From assembly GCA_028284485.1 (NCBI GenBank), contig JANQRQ010000192.1, positions 18,032-82,031 on the forward strand: DNA of 64,000 bases, given 5' to 3'. Made by a program: the position numbers and the translations under genes. Under the pieces are notes generated by a model. That model saw only the letters and a list, made by a program, of their open reading frames with translations. It ran no database searches and was not told the origin of the DNA. Source of the DNA: Planctomycetaceae bacterium. Its GTDB lineage: Bacteria > Planctomycetota > Planctomycetia > Planctomycetales > Planctomycetaceae. Within the stretch, counting starts at the first letter, position 1. Every line of letters starts with the position of its first letter. Shown here in pieces: positions 47,582-57,359 of the stretch.

Positions 47582-48013
47582 ATGGCCAGCCGCAGACATG
47601 CCCGTGAAATCACATTGAGAATGCTGTTCCAATGCGATCTGAATAAGGACGTTGACCTATCAACCGTCCAATCGATGATCGACCAGGAAATCGGCAACCC
47701 CGATTTGAGGCAATTCGCCTGGAGCTTGTTTACTGGTGTGATGGAATCGCGTGCCCAGTTGGACGATCGCATCGAATCGATTTCCGATAATTGGACGCTG
47801 GGACGCATGGCCGCCGCCGACCGCAATATTATCCGGCTGGGGGCCTTCGAATTGCTGTCGACCGACACGCCGAACCGAGTTGCCATTGACGAAGCGATCG
47901 AGCTTTCGAAGAGATACGGAACCGAACAATCGCCTCAATTTGTCAACGGGATTCTCGATCGACTATTTCCAGGCAACGAATCCTCGGAAGCCAAAGATGG
48001 CTCGACGGAATGA
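47582..48013 (+). CDS. nusB: Transcription antitermination factor NusB
   Basis: The 143-residue helical protein binds boxA RNA with S10 (NusE) to keep RNA polymerase from terminating in rRNA operons. It begins RHAREITLRMLFQCDLNKDV and has LGRMAAADRNIIRLGAFEL and RVAIDEAIELSKRYG near the C-terminus, all family signatures. The C-terminal tail is short and polar. It is the last gene of the coaE-rho-ribH-nusB group. Confidence 0.94.
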   Translation: MASRRHAREITLRMLFQCDLNKDVDLSTVQSMIDQEIGNPDLRQFAWSLFTGVMESRAQLDDRIESISDNWTLGRMAAADRNIIRLGAFELLSTDTPNRVAIDEAIELSKRYGTEQSPQFVNGILDRLFPGNESSEAKDGSTE

Positions 48014-48100
48014 CGGCAAGAATGCCGGCAATGAATTCTGCCGGCTGCCCGGCAGCGATCTTCACCGAGATTGAACATTCGGATCAAACTCGGCTGCGCA

Positions 48101-50293
48101 TTAACGCCAATCCGCGTTAGAACGAACGACCGCAGATCGACGGCGCTGCAAGTGATGTGGGCGCGCCACCTGGTGACGACGCAATGGAGTACTGTCCTCT
48201 TTGTTGGTCGATCGACGCAGGTACAACAACGAGGGCAACAGGACAAGATCGCCCAGTAGCGCGGCGACCAGCATGGTTGCCATCAAAAACCCAAAGCGTG
48301 ATGTCGGCCCGAAGCTGCTAAGCGTTAACGCCAACATTCCAATGCTGGTGACAATCGTGGCCTGGAGGATCGGTAAGCCGGTATGCAGCAGTGCAAACCG
48401 AGCCGACTGCTGCGAATCGCGTGTCTCAGACATGTGCTCCTGATACCGCACGAGGTAATGAAAGGTCCCGTCAACCGCAATGCCCAAAGCAATGCTACCC
48501 GACATCATCATACCGATGTCGACCGGAAACCCAATCCAACCTAACGTTCCAAAGACGATGCAAATCGGCGTCAGGTTGGGAATCATGGCCACGAGTCCTG
48601 CTTTCAACGAACGCAACGAAACGATCATCACCAAGGTGATGATCGCAAAAGCGGTCGTAAAGCTTTCCCAGAAACCACGGAAGATCTCTTTTTGTGCCGT
48701 CTCGAGCAACGGAGCGATTCCCGTAAAAACGATCGGCAGCCCGGCCGTCATTTCGACCAGTTCGTCGAATGCCTGCTGTTCGGTGATGCCTGCCTCGGGA
48801 GAAATCCTCGCGGAAATGCGCCACAACCGGTCGCCTTCGGCGATGTAGTCGTTGTCACCATGCTGGCCCTGTGCCCGACTGAGCAATCGACTCGTCTCCA
48901 GAGCACTTTCGGGAAACCTTGTCGGGAAAAAGCTCGCAAGCGACATCGTGTGCTGAACAGCGGGATGCTCGCGGATTTGCGATTCGATGTCGCGGACGCG
49001 GGTCAACTTCTCCATAAACGGGATCTTTTCATCCCCGAAGTTGACGACAGCTTCGATCGACTGGGTATTGGTCAGTTCCTTTTGAATGCGAACCACATCG
49101 GAAAGGACTTTTCCGTCCTTCGGTAAGAAGTCCAATGGATCGATCTTGGACTCCAACGACAGCAACCCGATGCAGGTCGCGCCGACCAGGCATGAAGTTG
49201 TCAGGGCGACTGTTCGGCTGCGATCGAGAAGACGATTACCGACAGTACTGAACAACTTGCTCAACAATGGGGTTTGTACCGACGTCGGCGGCCACAATGT
49301 CAGCAGAGCCGGAGTCAGCCCTAATCCGGCGACCAAGGCAATAAAGGAACCGAAGGCTGCTGCGTATCCAAACTGGCAAACCGGACCGATTTCACTGATT
49401 GTCAACGAAATCAAGCCGATTCCCGTGGTGAGAGTCGCCAGACAACACGGCTTCCACGCCAAACGAAGCGCTGCCCCCAACGGATCGGGGTCATCACTCG
49501 ATTCGCGATAGTAGTTAAGAAAATGAATCGCGATCGCCAGCGTAAATACCATGACCATCACTGGCAGAGCATCGAGAACAAAGTTCATTTCTCCACCGGC
49601 CATGTGAATACCGGCGAGTGTCGTGTTAATGGCCCACATCGTCAGGCCAAGAATCGAGAATGCCAAACGCCATTCGCGAATCGAGTAGTACAACAGCCCC
49701 AGGCACAAGAGCAGCGTAATGAGAAAGAACTTTTGATTCGATTCCTTGCCGCCCAGCCGATCCAGTTCGGCAATGACGACCGGCGCACCGGCCAAACTCG
49801 AACGATCGCCATTCAACTGGCAATACGCCAACTGTGCCTTCACGTGATCCACAGTAGCAGCACGATCTTGCAGCCCCTCGGGCGAAAGCAGCGCCACCAG
49901 CCCGATTAGCTTTCCGTCGGTCGAAACAGAAAGACCGTGCAGCCTGCGATCGACTTCCTCTTCGCTGACTCCTAACTCGCCCATAACAACACGCATGCGA
50001 GCCGGGGACCAGCATTGGCGAATACCGGCCAATTCTTCGATGCGTTCGCAAACCGCCTCGATCAACTCGGGATTGGTAGAATTGAGTTCCAGTCCGACGA
50101 GAATCAGTTCTTCCGCACCGAAATGGCGTTTGAACTCATTGTAGGTGGCCCGAACAGCAGAATCTTTCGGTAACCACGTTTCAATGTCGTTGTTGGCAGG
50201 TAACGTCGTTGCCACGTAATACATGTACGGAAACGTGACAACGGCCAGCCAAAGGATATGGACGCTAAATCGTTGGTAGAATCTCGACAGCAT
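48101..50293 (-). CDS. RND/MMPL-superfamily transporter
   Basis: The 730-residue protein has about 12 membrane helices in two similar halves, each with a periplasmic domain after the first helix. Landmarks are LPKDSAVRATYNEF in the first external domain, FTLAIAIHFLNYYRES in helix 4 and SIALGIAVDGTFHYLVRYQ in helix 10, the latter with the Asp typical of proton-coupled RND exporters. Relatives export lipids (MmpL, HpnN). Hopanoid genes are not adjacent, so the substrate is open. A Pro-free Lys/Arg-rich tail follows the last helix. Confidence 0.85.
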   Translation of the reverse strand: MLSRFYQRFSVHILWLAVVTFPYMYYVATTLPANNDIETWLPKDSAVRATYNEFKRHFGAEELILVGLELNSTNPELIEAVCERIEELAGIRQCWSPARMRVVMGELGVSEEEVDRRLHGLSVSTDGKLIGLVALLSPEGLQDRAATVDHVKAQLAYCQLNGDRSSLAGAPVVIAELDRLGGKESNQKFFLITLLLCLGLLYYSIREWRLAFSILGLTMWAINTTLAGIHMAGGEMNFVLDALPVMVMVFTLAIAIHFLNYYRESSDDPDPLGAALRLAWKPCCLATLTTGIGLISLTISEIGPVCQFGYAAAFGSFIALVAGLGLTPALLTLWPPTSVQTPLLSKLFSTVGNRLLDRSRTVALTTSCLVGATCIGLLSLESKIDPLDFLPKDGKVLSDVVRIQKELTNTQSIEAVVNFGDEKIPFMEKLTRVRDIESQIREHPAVQHTMSLASFFPTRFPESALETSRLLSRAQGQHGDNDYIAEGDRLWRISARISPEAGITEQQAFDELVEMTAGLPIVFTGIAPLLETAQKEIFRGFWESFTTAFAIITLVMIVSLRSLKAGLVAMIPNLTPICIVFGTLGWIGFPVDIGMMMSGSIALGIAVDGTFHYLVRYQEHMSETRDSQQSARFALLHTGLPILQATIVTSIGMLALTLSSFGPTSRFGFLMATMLVAALLGDLVLLPSLLYLRRSTNKEDSTPLRRHQVARPHHLQRRRSAVVRSNADWR

Positions 50294-50601
50294 AGATCGA
50301 ATGGGGCAATCTGAGTGGCCGCGACGTCACAAGGATGAGACATGCAGTCAGCAGGTTTGTCAACCAGTGGTGTTCAAGCTCGAACCGCGCAATCTGCCTC
50401 GAATGGAATCTTGCGCAATGTCCGTCAAGTCACAACAGACGTACGAAAAGTCTCCCGAGTCACCGACCGGGGATTATCACGTAGATCTTCGTATCGAATG
50501 CCATGGCGGTTCGGCGTAAGCGTAAATTCCGATTCAACCCGCGCAATTGAGAAGCGCCGGCGTAGAACACGCACGATCAGTACAAACCGATCAGGTCGCC
50601 G
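50294..50601. other. Intergenic region downstream of the PilZ gene and upstream of the RND gene
   Basis: The 308 bp contain an 87-codon frame rich in Arg, Ser and Thr on the plus strand that I do not accept as a gene. No terminator or promoter was clear. Confidence 0.35.
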
Positions 50602-50958
50602 TTAGCGGCTCAGTTCGTCGCGGGACAAAAAGCGCCCGCCGCTCATAAACATGCCGTTCTGACAGGGCTGGCACCATTCCAGCAGCACGCGGTACTCATA
50701 TTCCCGGGTATCGCTGGCCATGCGAACTGTCACCTCTCCGGGGGTTAATGCCCCGCGATGCAATAAGCCAATTCCGTTGCGGCTGATTTCGCGTGTCATG
50801 GCAGCAACCGTATTCCCGCGGAATGTCGATATTTCTGCCGGCACAGAGAGTTCCAAGCGTTCGACTTCACGCTCGTGATCATCATCGGCATTTTCAATGC
50901 TGTCGAGAACTCGTCGCAGATCGTCCAAAGTCGGTCGGCTCCAAGGATCTACCGTCAT
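50602..50958 (-). CDS. PilZ-domain protein (putative c-di-GMP receptor)
   Basis: The 118-residue protein has the PilZ pattern: REVERLELSVPAEI (RxxxR) and MTREISRNGIGLLHRG, where the D/NxSxxG motif is ExSxxG. With both parts present c-di-GMP binding is likely. ATG 50958 is preceded by GGAG. No partner domain is attached, so it probably binds another protein, for example of a surface structure. A 9-bp inverted repeat overlaps the ribosome site region (see next entry). Confidence 0.75.
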   Translation of the reverse strand: MTVDPWSRPTLDDLRRVLDSIENADDDHEREVERLELSVPAEISTFRGNTVAAMTREISRNGIGLLHRGALTPGEVTVRMASDTREYEYRVLLEWCQPCQNGMFMSGGRFLSRDELSR

Positions 50959-50959
50959 C

Positions 50960-51014
50960 AAGTTGACTCCGCTCGTTGCGTGTTGGAAGGGGTGAATCCG
51001 TCTCAAGTCAACTT
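50960..51014. repeat. 9-bp inverted repeat at the PilZ ribosome-binding region
   Basis: AAGTTGACT (50960-50968) and its complement AGTCAACTT (51006-51014) are separated by 37 bases. On the minus strand the second arm lies between the GGAG ribosome site and the start codon, so pairing in the mRNA could block initiation. A DNA operator is the other option. Confidence 0.45.
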
Positions 51015-51173
51015 AACTATAGGTCACCTTCTGCCAGTACACTTTGGAAATCGCCCGGAGATTCCAAGGAAATGGGTCACGAGCGGCGCATCTTGAACCC
51101 GTGCGGTCGGTGGACGACTCAAGCGGCTCGCGAACGGGCAAGATCGCAGCTCGTAGGCGGTCGTTGCGGGCGA

Positions 51174-52880
51174 CTACGGACTCACCGGGCGTGCCGGCAC
51201 GACCCGCGCCTGAGATACTCGGCGAACGATTAAGCCGAATAGGACGATGAGTCCGATTAACGCAGCTACAAGGATCGTGCTGAGCATCGAATTCGATTTT
51301 GTGGGGCGATCAATTTCCGGCTCGGAGTCCCACTCGACGGGGCTCAATGATGCCGGCCCAGTGGGTGGCTTGTCGCCGAGTTCCAATGTCGGACTTTCGA
51401 ACAACGGCGGGGCAGGGGCCGAGTCTTCGAACGCCGTCGCCTGAGCTTGCGTGTCATCCGAGTCATCCACCCCAGGCGGAATCACCATCGGAAGCATGAG
51501 CGTTTCATCGGCACGCGAGTCTCGCGACTCGGTCGTATCATTGACTGGAACCTGGGGCAGTATCGTAGTGCTGCTATTGACTGAAACTCGGGGTGACTCG
51601 ACCGGCGTTGACACAATCCACTGAGGATCGGGCGTTTCGGTCGTTTCCACTGGCGGCGCGCTCGGCTCACGAATCAAGGAGCTGGATTCGATAATTTCGC
51701 CGGCGGCACCTTCGAGACTAACCGGCAATGCACTACGACGCTCTCCCCGAGGCGGAATGCTGGATGTGGGAACAATCATGCTGTTATTGATGTCTTCGGC
51801 GCTCGCCACATCGACAAAGCGATCGACTCGAAACTTCGTGTCGCCTTGAGAAACGCGCTCCAGATGATCACTTTCCTTTGTCAAATCACCTGCGTGAACG
51901 TCCATGCTTTGAAAAACAGGTTCTTGGACGAGGGCCTCGCTGGGCCGACGCGCCTCTTCAACATCAACGTTGTAATCGTTGTTTCCTGCCTGTAACGCTT
52001 GTTCTCGCTCCCGAAGCTCGTTTTCCCATTCGAGCAATTCGTCGGCCCTGCGGCTAAGAAGAGTCTCTTCCGTAGTTTCGGAATCCGCTTCGGTCCTGTG
52101 CGCCACCGCGGTTTCGTTGCTGAGTTCCCCAAACGGATCGAAACCGTCATCGAAACTCCGCTCTTCCGCAGCATCCTCCGCAATTTGAAAGTGCTCATCA
52201 GGACTCTCAGGAAAGTACTCTTCCTGTTCCACGAGAGGACCCACGAGTTCTTGCCATTGCTCGTCAAAGTTGTCGACAAAAGCATTCTGATTGGAATTGC
52301 CGGCAGCCGCAGGCTCATGGTTCGCGAGATCGAATTTGCGGTTCAGCGGGTCACGCCCCGAACTGCCAACCGACGTCTTTTTTGACGAAGCGACCTGCAC
52401 TTCCGAGTCGAGGTCGAGTACGCGCTTTTCTTCCGGAACTTCGGCAATCGTGTTCGCAGTATTCGTCGGTCCTGAATCGTTTGCATCCAGGAACGGGTCT
52501 TCCTTTAGTTCATTTTCCCACGGCAACCTACTGATAAATCCGCGGAAAACATTACCCTTCTCCGCGACTTTGGGGGGCCCCGAGTTTGGCCTTTGCCGAC
52601 CACCGAACAGAGATTCATCCGAATCGTCTGCGTTTAGGGAAGGCGTGTTCGCTGTCACTCGCGCGTTTGGTCGTTCGCTGGTTGCACCTGCCGGCGTCAC
52701 GGCCTCATCTTCTTCCGCTTCGGCGACTTGTACGGCTTCTTCCTCCGCATTTCGGTTAAACAACCGTGCGAAAAACCCTCGAGGCCGATGTGCGCAGCCA
52801 ACCAGGTTTGCTGACACCAAAGAGGAAACGACAACGGCGACGATGGCCCAGCGGGGAAGTGGTTTCTTCCGAAAAGACAC
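51174..52880 (-). CDS. Large acidic lipoprotein-like protein with C-terminal membrane helix
   Basis: The 568-residue protein starts at GTG 52880, which has AAGGA eight bases upstream; starting there gives a classical lipoprotein signal (KKPLPRWAIVAVVVSSLVS, lipobox LVGC, Cys29). The middle 480 residues are Glu/Asp-rich and low in complexity, with predicted helical stretches (RADELLEWENELREREQAL). Near the end is a second membrane segment (MLSTILVAALIGLIVLFGLI) followed by basic residues. A lipid-anchored protein with a C-terminal helix is unusual. I do not recognise the family; it may be specific to planctomycetes. Confidence 0.65.
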   Translation of the reverse strand: MSFRKKPLPRWAIVAVVVSSLVSANLVGCAHRPRGFFARLFNRNAEEEAVQVAEAEEDEAVTPAGATSERPNARVTANTPSLNADDSDESLFGGRQRPNSGPPKVAEKGNVFRGFISRLPWENELKEDPFLDANDSGPTNTANTIAEVPEEKRVLDLDSEVQVASSKKTSVGSSGRDPLNRKFDLANHEPAAAGNSNQNAFVDNFDEQWQELVGPLVEQEEYFPESPDEHFQIAEDAAEERSFDDGFDPFGELSNETAVAHRTEADSETTEETLLSRRADELLEWENELREREQALQAGNNDYNVDVEEARRPSEALVQEPVFQSMDVHAGDLTKESDHLERVSQGDTKFRVDRFVDVASAEDINNSMIVPTSSIPPRGERRSALPVSLEGAAGEIIESSSLIREPSAPPVETTETPDPQWIVSTPVESPRVSVNSSTTILPQVPVNDTTESRDSRADETLMLPMVIPPGVDDSDDTQAQATAFEDSAPAPPLFESPTLELGDKPPTGPASLSPVEWDSEPEIDRPTKSNSMLSTILVAALIGLIVLFGLIVRRVSQARVVPARPVSP

Positions 52881-53237
52881 GGCAGATTTCCTTCGGAACT
52901 CAGTTGCGGGGACAAATTCGGCCGGATCAAACCACCCTTGCGAGAGAGGCACTTCGAAGACGCAGGCCGGATGTGCGATTCTCCAGTTGATTGATCCGAT
53001 TCGCGATCACCCTGTAGGGGTGAGTCGAGACCTATGGTCTATCATCATTAAATCGACCAGACCGAAGATGCCGCCTTAAGCGATTCAACCCGACTGCACC
53101 ACTCACCCTAATTTACCGATTGTGACACGTAGACCGAATCCCTCAATTGGGATGAGTGCGCGACGACGGAAGAACCCGAGAGCTGACCGCAGGGTCAGGA
53201 GCCAATTCCGGTGGAATGGCCAAGCTTCGGTTTGGAA

Positions 53238-54092
53238 TTACTCAATCAATCCACGGAGGGTCGCGAGATTGATCGCGTCGAGCAATTCTCCATCCACTTC
53301 GCCTTTGGGTGTTTCCATGTACATTGGCAATTCGGCAAACCGTGTGTCGTTAAGAATGTGCCGAAACGGCTCCAAACCCAAGAAACCTTCGCCAATCTTT
53401 TCGTGGCGGTCGACCCGGCTACCGAATTCCTTTTTGCTATCGTTGAGGTGGAACGCCTTGGCCCGATCGAGCCCGATAATATCGTCGAACTCTTGCATCG
53501 TTGCCGAGTATTCTTCCGGCGATTGAAGTGCATAGCCGGCAGCAAACAAATGGCAGCTGTCGATGCAAACCCCGAGACGCTCGGACTGTTCAACGCCGGT
53601 AAGAATCGTCGCCAGATGCTCAAATCTCCATCCAAGGTTCGTACCCTGGCCGGCCGTCGTCTCGAGCCAAACCTGTGTTTGAAATCCTTCGGTTTGTTGG
53701 TGGACTTCATCGATGGCCTGAATAATACGTTCTAACCCTTGTTCCTCACTCGATTTCACGAAACTACCCGGATGTGCGACCACACCTTCCAATCCGAGTG
53801 CTTCCGCCCGCTGAAGTTCGATGACCATCGCATCCCGCGATTTCTTCCATAATTCGTCATCGGGGCTGGCGAGGTTAATCAGGTAACTGTCGTGTGCGCA
53901 AGGACTACGAATTCCGGTCTCTTCCAAGGTATCGCGAAATCGGCAGATATCGTCATCGGTTAACGGCTTGGCCCGCCACTGATTGTTGTTCTTCGTGAAG
54001 ATTTGAACACAGTCCATCTCCAATTCCGCTGCGGACTTAACTGCTTTGTAATAGCCACCGGCGATTGACATATGCGCACCAAGTAACGGCAT
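53238..54092 (-). CDS. nfo: Endonuclease IV (AP endonuclease)
   Basis: The 284-residue enzyme cuts DNA at abasic sites in base excision repair. Family signatures are LGAHMSIAGGYYKAV at the start, VVAHPGSFVKS, WLETTAGQGTNLGW, GVCIDSCHLFAAGY, FHLNDSKKEFGSRVDRHEKI and YMETPKGE at the end, which together supply the three-zinc ligands. Length is normal. It stands alone on its strand. Confidence 0.95.
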   Translation of the reverse strand: MPLLGAHMSIAGGYYKAVKSAAELEMDCVQIFTKNNNQWRAKPLTDDDICRFRDTLEETGIRSPCAHDSYLINLASPDDELWKKSRDAMVIELQRAEALGLEGVVAHPGSFVKSSEEQGLERIIQAIDEVHQQTEGFQTQVWLETTAGQGTNLGWRFEHLATILTGVEQSERLGVCIDSCHLFAAGYALQSPEEYSATMQEFDDIIGLDRAKAFHLNDSKKEFGSRVDRHEKIGEGFLGLEPFRHILNDTRFAELPMYMETPKGEVDGELLDAINLATLRGLIE

Positions 54093-54218
54093 GCTGTTCT
54101 CGCTTTCCCAGTTGAATCTGTCACATGTTTTGCCAATTCGGGCTGCGCTACTTGCGAAAATTCCGTTGCCACGCGTAAGATTAAAGCGTCACTTCACTCC
54201 GATTGCGAGAGCGTCACG

Positions 54219-54722
54219 ATGGATTTGACGAGCCCTTCCGCACTCATCGCGTTTTCACTGACGGCCCTGTTTGTTGTGATTCTTTTCACAGCATCGCCCG
54301 TGCTGCGCCTGTGGTACTCCTGGGAAGCGGACCGCGCCATTCGGGCATTTCGCCTGCAACGAGAACAGCTCGAAGCAAAGTTTTTCGATCTGGCAAGCAC
54401 GCAGGGAAAACCACGCGGGTTGCGATGGTTGAACTGCGATTGGCAGAACAGTGTGACGTTTGCCCGTGCGCTCGATAGCGGTCTATTAACCGCGTTTGTC
54501 GCCGTCAACATCCATTTTGAAGCGATCGAAGGGGGCGACATGGAGGACGTCGATGCGGTCGACACCATCCGCGACGCCGCTGCTGTATTTCATTTCCAAG
54601 ATGGTCGCTGGGGAACCGGCGGAAAAGCGCTTTTCAATATGAATCCGCGCGACGCCCTCGAGCGCCTGCAAGGCCAGTTCGAACCGGTCAATTCGGCGAC
54701 GGCGACGGCCTCGACCCGTTAG
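54219..54722 (+). CDS. Membrane-anchored protein of unknown function
   Basis: The 167-residue protein has one N-terminal membrane helix (ALIAFSLTALFVVILFTASPV) and a soluble domain with SWEADRAIRAFRLQREQLEA and RWLNCDWQNSVTFARAL. The second half is soluble with FHFQDGRWGTGGKALFNM. No family is recognised, but the composition and codon use look coding, and the start codon follows a plausible GAG site. Confidence 0.6.
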   Translation: MDLTSPSALIAFSLTALFVVILFTASPVLRLWYSWEADRAIRAFRLQREQLEAKFFDLASTQGKPRGLRWLNCDWQNSVTFARALDSGLLTAFVAVNIHFEAIEGGDMEDVDAVDTIRDAAAVFHFQDGRWGTGGKALFNMNPRDALERLQGQFEPVNSATATASTR

Positions 54723-54772
54723 CGGCAGAAGACGAGCCTCAATCGGGAAATCCGCCAAAAAAGCGACAGGCT

Positions 54773-55591
54773 CTAGGCGGCGCTATACCTACGAAAGCGA
54801 GCCGTGGCCTCGCCTGCAACTGAGTCGATAATTCCCCGGTGAATTCGCGATGTCCCTTCACCCAATCCGGCCAGTAATGCAAGGTCGCAAAGACGATTGA
54901 TGTCGCGTGGGATTCCACCTGTCAGTTCAAAGACCCGCGCTAATGCCGTCATGTCAAATATTCTTCGTTCACAACGGGCCAGCCGGCACTGCCGTGTAAC
55001 ATATGCGGCTGTTTCTTCGCGAGTTAGCGGCCCGACGTCGACTGACAAATCGGATAGTTCTTCCAAAGTCCGCCCCTGGCTGTTCTCACCAATGGTACGG
55101 ACTGCCGCAATCATCGTGGTCCAACAGCGAGATCCCCGTGACAACATGCAAATCCGTTGCAAAAGGGGAAGGCAAGCCGCGTCTGCGCGATCGAGGTGAT
55201 CGATCAAAAAGACTGTTTGAATCCCCGCAGCGGATAAAGCCGAAAGGTGATCGTCCAATGCCTGCCACAGAATCCGGGGCGTATCACTTGGTTGCGGAAC
55301 GAGGTTCATTTCCGATGCCATTTGCCACAACATTTCTTGTCCGTCGGCGCCACAGAGATCAACAGCTACCAACCGGCGCTGCGTCCGAGAGACCTGATCG
55401 GCCAGTACTTGTAACAAAAGCGATTTTCCGGTTCCCGCGAGGCCGGTCACCACACCAAACCGGCGATGCTGCTCCACCAGATAGAACAACCGCGCGACCG
55501 CTTCCTCGTGCGTGCTACTCTCGAAGAATTGGTTCACGTCGAAATTGTTGAGAAACGGCGAGAATTCCAAGCCCCAGTACTGCTCGTACAT
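54773..55591 (-). CDS. ExeA-like AAA ATPase
   Basis: The 272-residue protein opens with YWGLEFSPFLNN, typical of ExeA/GspA ATPases. Walker A is GLAGTGKSLLLQVL, Walker B VFLIDHLDRAD, and ELTGGIPRDINRLCDLALL is the sensor-2 region. Such proteins support assembly of secretion systems or DNA transposition. The peptidoglycan-binding domain of ExeA is absent. No secretion genes are adjacent. It is convergent with the 54.2 kb gene. Confidence 0.8.
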   Translation of the reverse strand: MYEQYWGLEFSPFLNNFDVNQFFESSTHEEAVARLFYLVEQHRRFGVVTGLAGTGKSLLLQVLADQVSRTQRRLVAVDLCGADGQEMLWQMASEMNLVPQPSDTPRILWQALDDHLSALSAAGIQTVFLIDHLDRADAACLPLLQRICMLSRGSRCWTTMIAAVRTIGENSQGRTLEELSDLSVDVGPLTREETAAYVTRQCRLARCERRIFDMTALARVFELTGGIPRDINRLCDLALLAGLGEGTSRIHRGIIDSVAGEATARFRRYSAA

Positions 55592-55880
55592 TTTGCTTTA
55601 ATCCTTTCGGCCGAATTCCATGCGTTGTCCTCACGCATCCATGCGGGAGTCGACAACATCGCGCAATCCATGTGATTCCGGGCGCAACGTCGGCCAACGG
55701 TGGTATAATCGGCAGATGCTGTTTCGCAACATGATTCCGACCTGGAGTTATCAGCCTCGTCACTCGGACTGCCGCAAACAGATTGGCATCCAGATCGCCC
55801 GCTTTTGGTGCCAGGTGCAAATCGGTCGCGACGAATGAAGTTTTCAAACGTTAGAACCCATTCCTCCCTTAATAATTCTC

Positions 55881-56612
55881 ATGCTTCCCCGGTTTTACTT
55901 GCCCGCAAACTTTGACATCGGCACCGCAAAACTATCGGGCAGCGAAGCGCATCACCTGATGAATGTGCTCCGCTTGAAGAAGGGTGATCAGGTCTGCCTG
56001 TTCGACGGAAATGGTTGCCACGCGACTGCTGAGATTACCGAGTTTTCGCGAAGCGATTTGACACTGCGAATCCTCGAAGTTGAAAAGACCGAAGCTGAAG
56101 CACTCGATTCACTCACATTGGCAACCGCCGTACCGAAATCGGAACGATTCCGCTGGCTTGTGGAAAAGGCAACCGAATTGGGCGTTTCCCGCTTCGTGCC
56201 GCTTCAGACGGCACGCAGCATTGTGCATCCCGGCGAGGGCAAACTACAAAAAATGCACCAGACGATGATCGCCGCCTGCAAACAATCGGGCCGCAATCGC
56301 CTCATGTCCATCGAGCCGTTGGCAACCTGGGAGCAGTTTCTCAAAGACCACGATAGTCACGCAGCACTATTTGTGGCAGACCCGAATGGCCCACCTGCAG
56401 CGGAAACGCTAGCACGCGTCCGAAGTGCCAATCCGCATCATCGTGTGACTCTCGCAATCGGCCCCGAAGGGGGACTAACCGATGAGGAACTGCAAGCGGC
56501 AATCGACAACGGCGCTCAGCCAGCTAGCCTGGGACCGAATATTCTGCGAATCGAAACTGCCGCGATCGCTTTGGCATCGTTGGTCGTGCTTTCTTCACAG
56601 TCTGACGACTGA
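55881..56612 (+). CDS. rsmE: 16S rRNA (uracil-1498-N3)-methyltransferase
   Basis: The 243-residue SPOUT methyltransferase modifies U1498 of 16S rRNA. Signatures are LSGSEAHHLMNVLRLKKGD, ATAVPKSERFRWLVEKATEL and the knot motif LAIGPEGGLTDEEL, followed by LGPNILRIETAAIAL. Length is as expected. It follows an intergenic stretch of 289 bp with no gene. Confidence 0.95.
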   Translation: MLPRFYLPANFDIGTAKLSGSEAHHLMNVLRLKKGDQVCLFDGNGCHATAEITEFSRSDLTLRILEVEKTEAEALDSLTLATAVPKSERFRWLVEKATELGVSRFVPLQTARSIVHPGEGKLQKMHQTMIAACKQSGRNRLMSIEPLATWEQFLKDHDSHAALFVADPNGPPAAETLARVRSANPHHRVTLAIGPEGGLTDEELQAAIDNGAQPASLGPNILRIETAAIALASLVVLSSQSDD

Positions 56613-56701
56613 TGGTGTTTTTGTGTGGCCGAGTTCACTGCTAGCGCTCGAGACGTGAAGATCTTAGGGACTTCGCTGGCCATCTCATCACTGACGGAAG
56701 T

Positions 56702-56929
56702 TCATTGCGACTGCTTCGAGTCCTCAAGCGCATGAACTTGATGATTCGGTCGCGGCCGCTGATTCGGTGTAACCGCCGAGTATTGCGGTGCGGAATCGTT
56801 CCTGGCCGTGACGGTAGGCTTCTTCGATCCAGTCGGCGTCTGATGCGGAGTGGTCACCGCAAATTGAAACAGGCAGGCTAGCCCGATCAAGCAGGTCACA
56901 CGCTGCGGAGTATTCTTGGACTGCGTCAT
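56702..56929 (-). CDS. Possible small exported protein
   Basis: A 75-codon frame with a signal-peptide-like start (RVTCLIGLACLFQFAV) and a polar Pro/Thr/Asn-rich tail. A TATAAA lies about 60 bp upstream on the same strand, but there is no clear ribosome site. The evidence is weak; a neighbouring frame of similar size overlaps it. Confidence 0.3.
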   Translation of the reverse strand: MTQSKNTPQRVTCLIGLACLFQFAVTTPHQTPTGSKKPTVTARNDSAPQYSAVTPNQRPRPNHQVHALEDSKQSQ

Positions 56930-57359
56930 CGCGATAATTCGCCGGCAAGAACTATTTCGATTCGACTTTTATAGAGATCGCGCTCGCCACATCGCCAGTA
57001 GGGTCGGAGATAATCAGTAGACTATAGCACAGCCGTCAAATCACGAAACAAAATCCTGGCACCATGTCCGTAATTGGATGAATTCAACAGGATCTCTCCG
57101 CACTTCAGCATCGCAGCGATTCACGAAAAATCTCGCCTGATTCGATCCGTCGAACAACTGTAGCAATGCCATCAGCAGTTTTGAGGCGGGGCTTCGATCC
57201 CGTTCATGCGCATTACGCCGCGAACTTCGCTATAACTACCGTCTTCTCCTGTTCGCGAATCGCCAGCCCGGGGGTCGACGCGTGGCGTCCCGAAAATCGC
57301 GAGCAGCACTAGAATACAGCCCCATCCGGATTAGGCATCAAGGTCGTTACACTGCCGTC
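56930..57359. other. Intergenic region before the sugar permease genes
   Basis: About 430 bp with no recognised gene. It should hold the promoter of the transport operon. Only a start-codon-proximal GGGGG before GTG 57282 was seen, the alternative start of the first permease. Confidence 0.35.

Noticed and set aside
50342..50605. 87-codon plus-strand frame between the RND and PilZ genes
   Set aside because: Composition dominated by Arg/Ser/Thr with no motif or ribosome site; overlaps the end of the PilZ gene.
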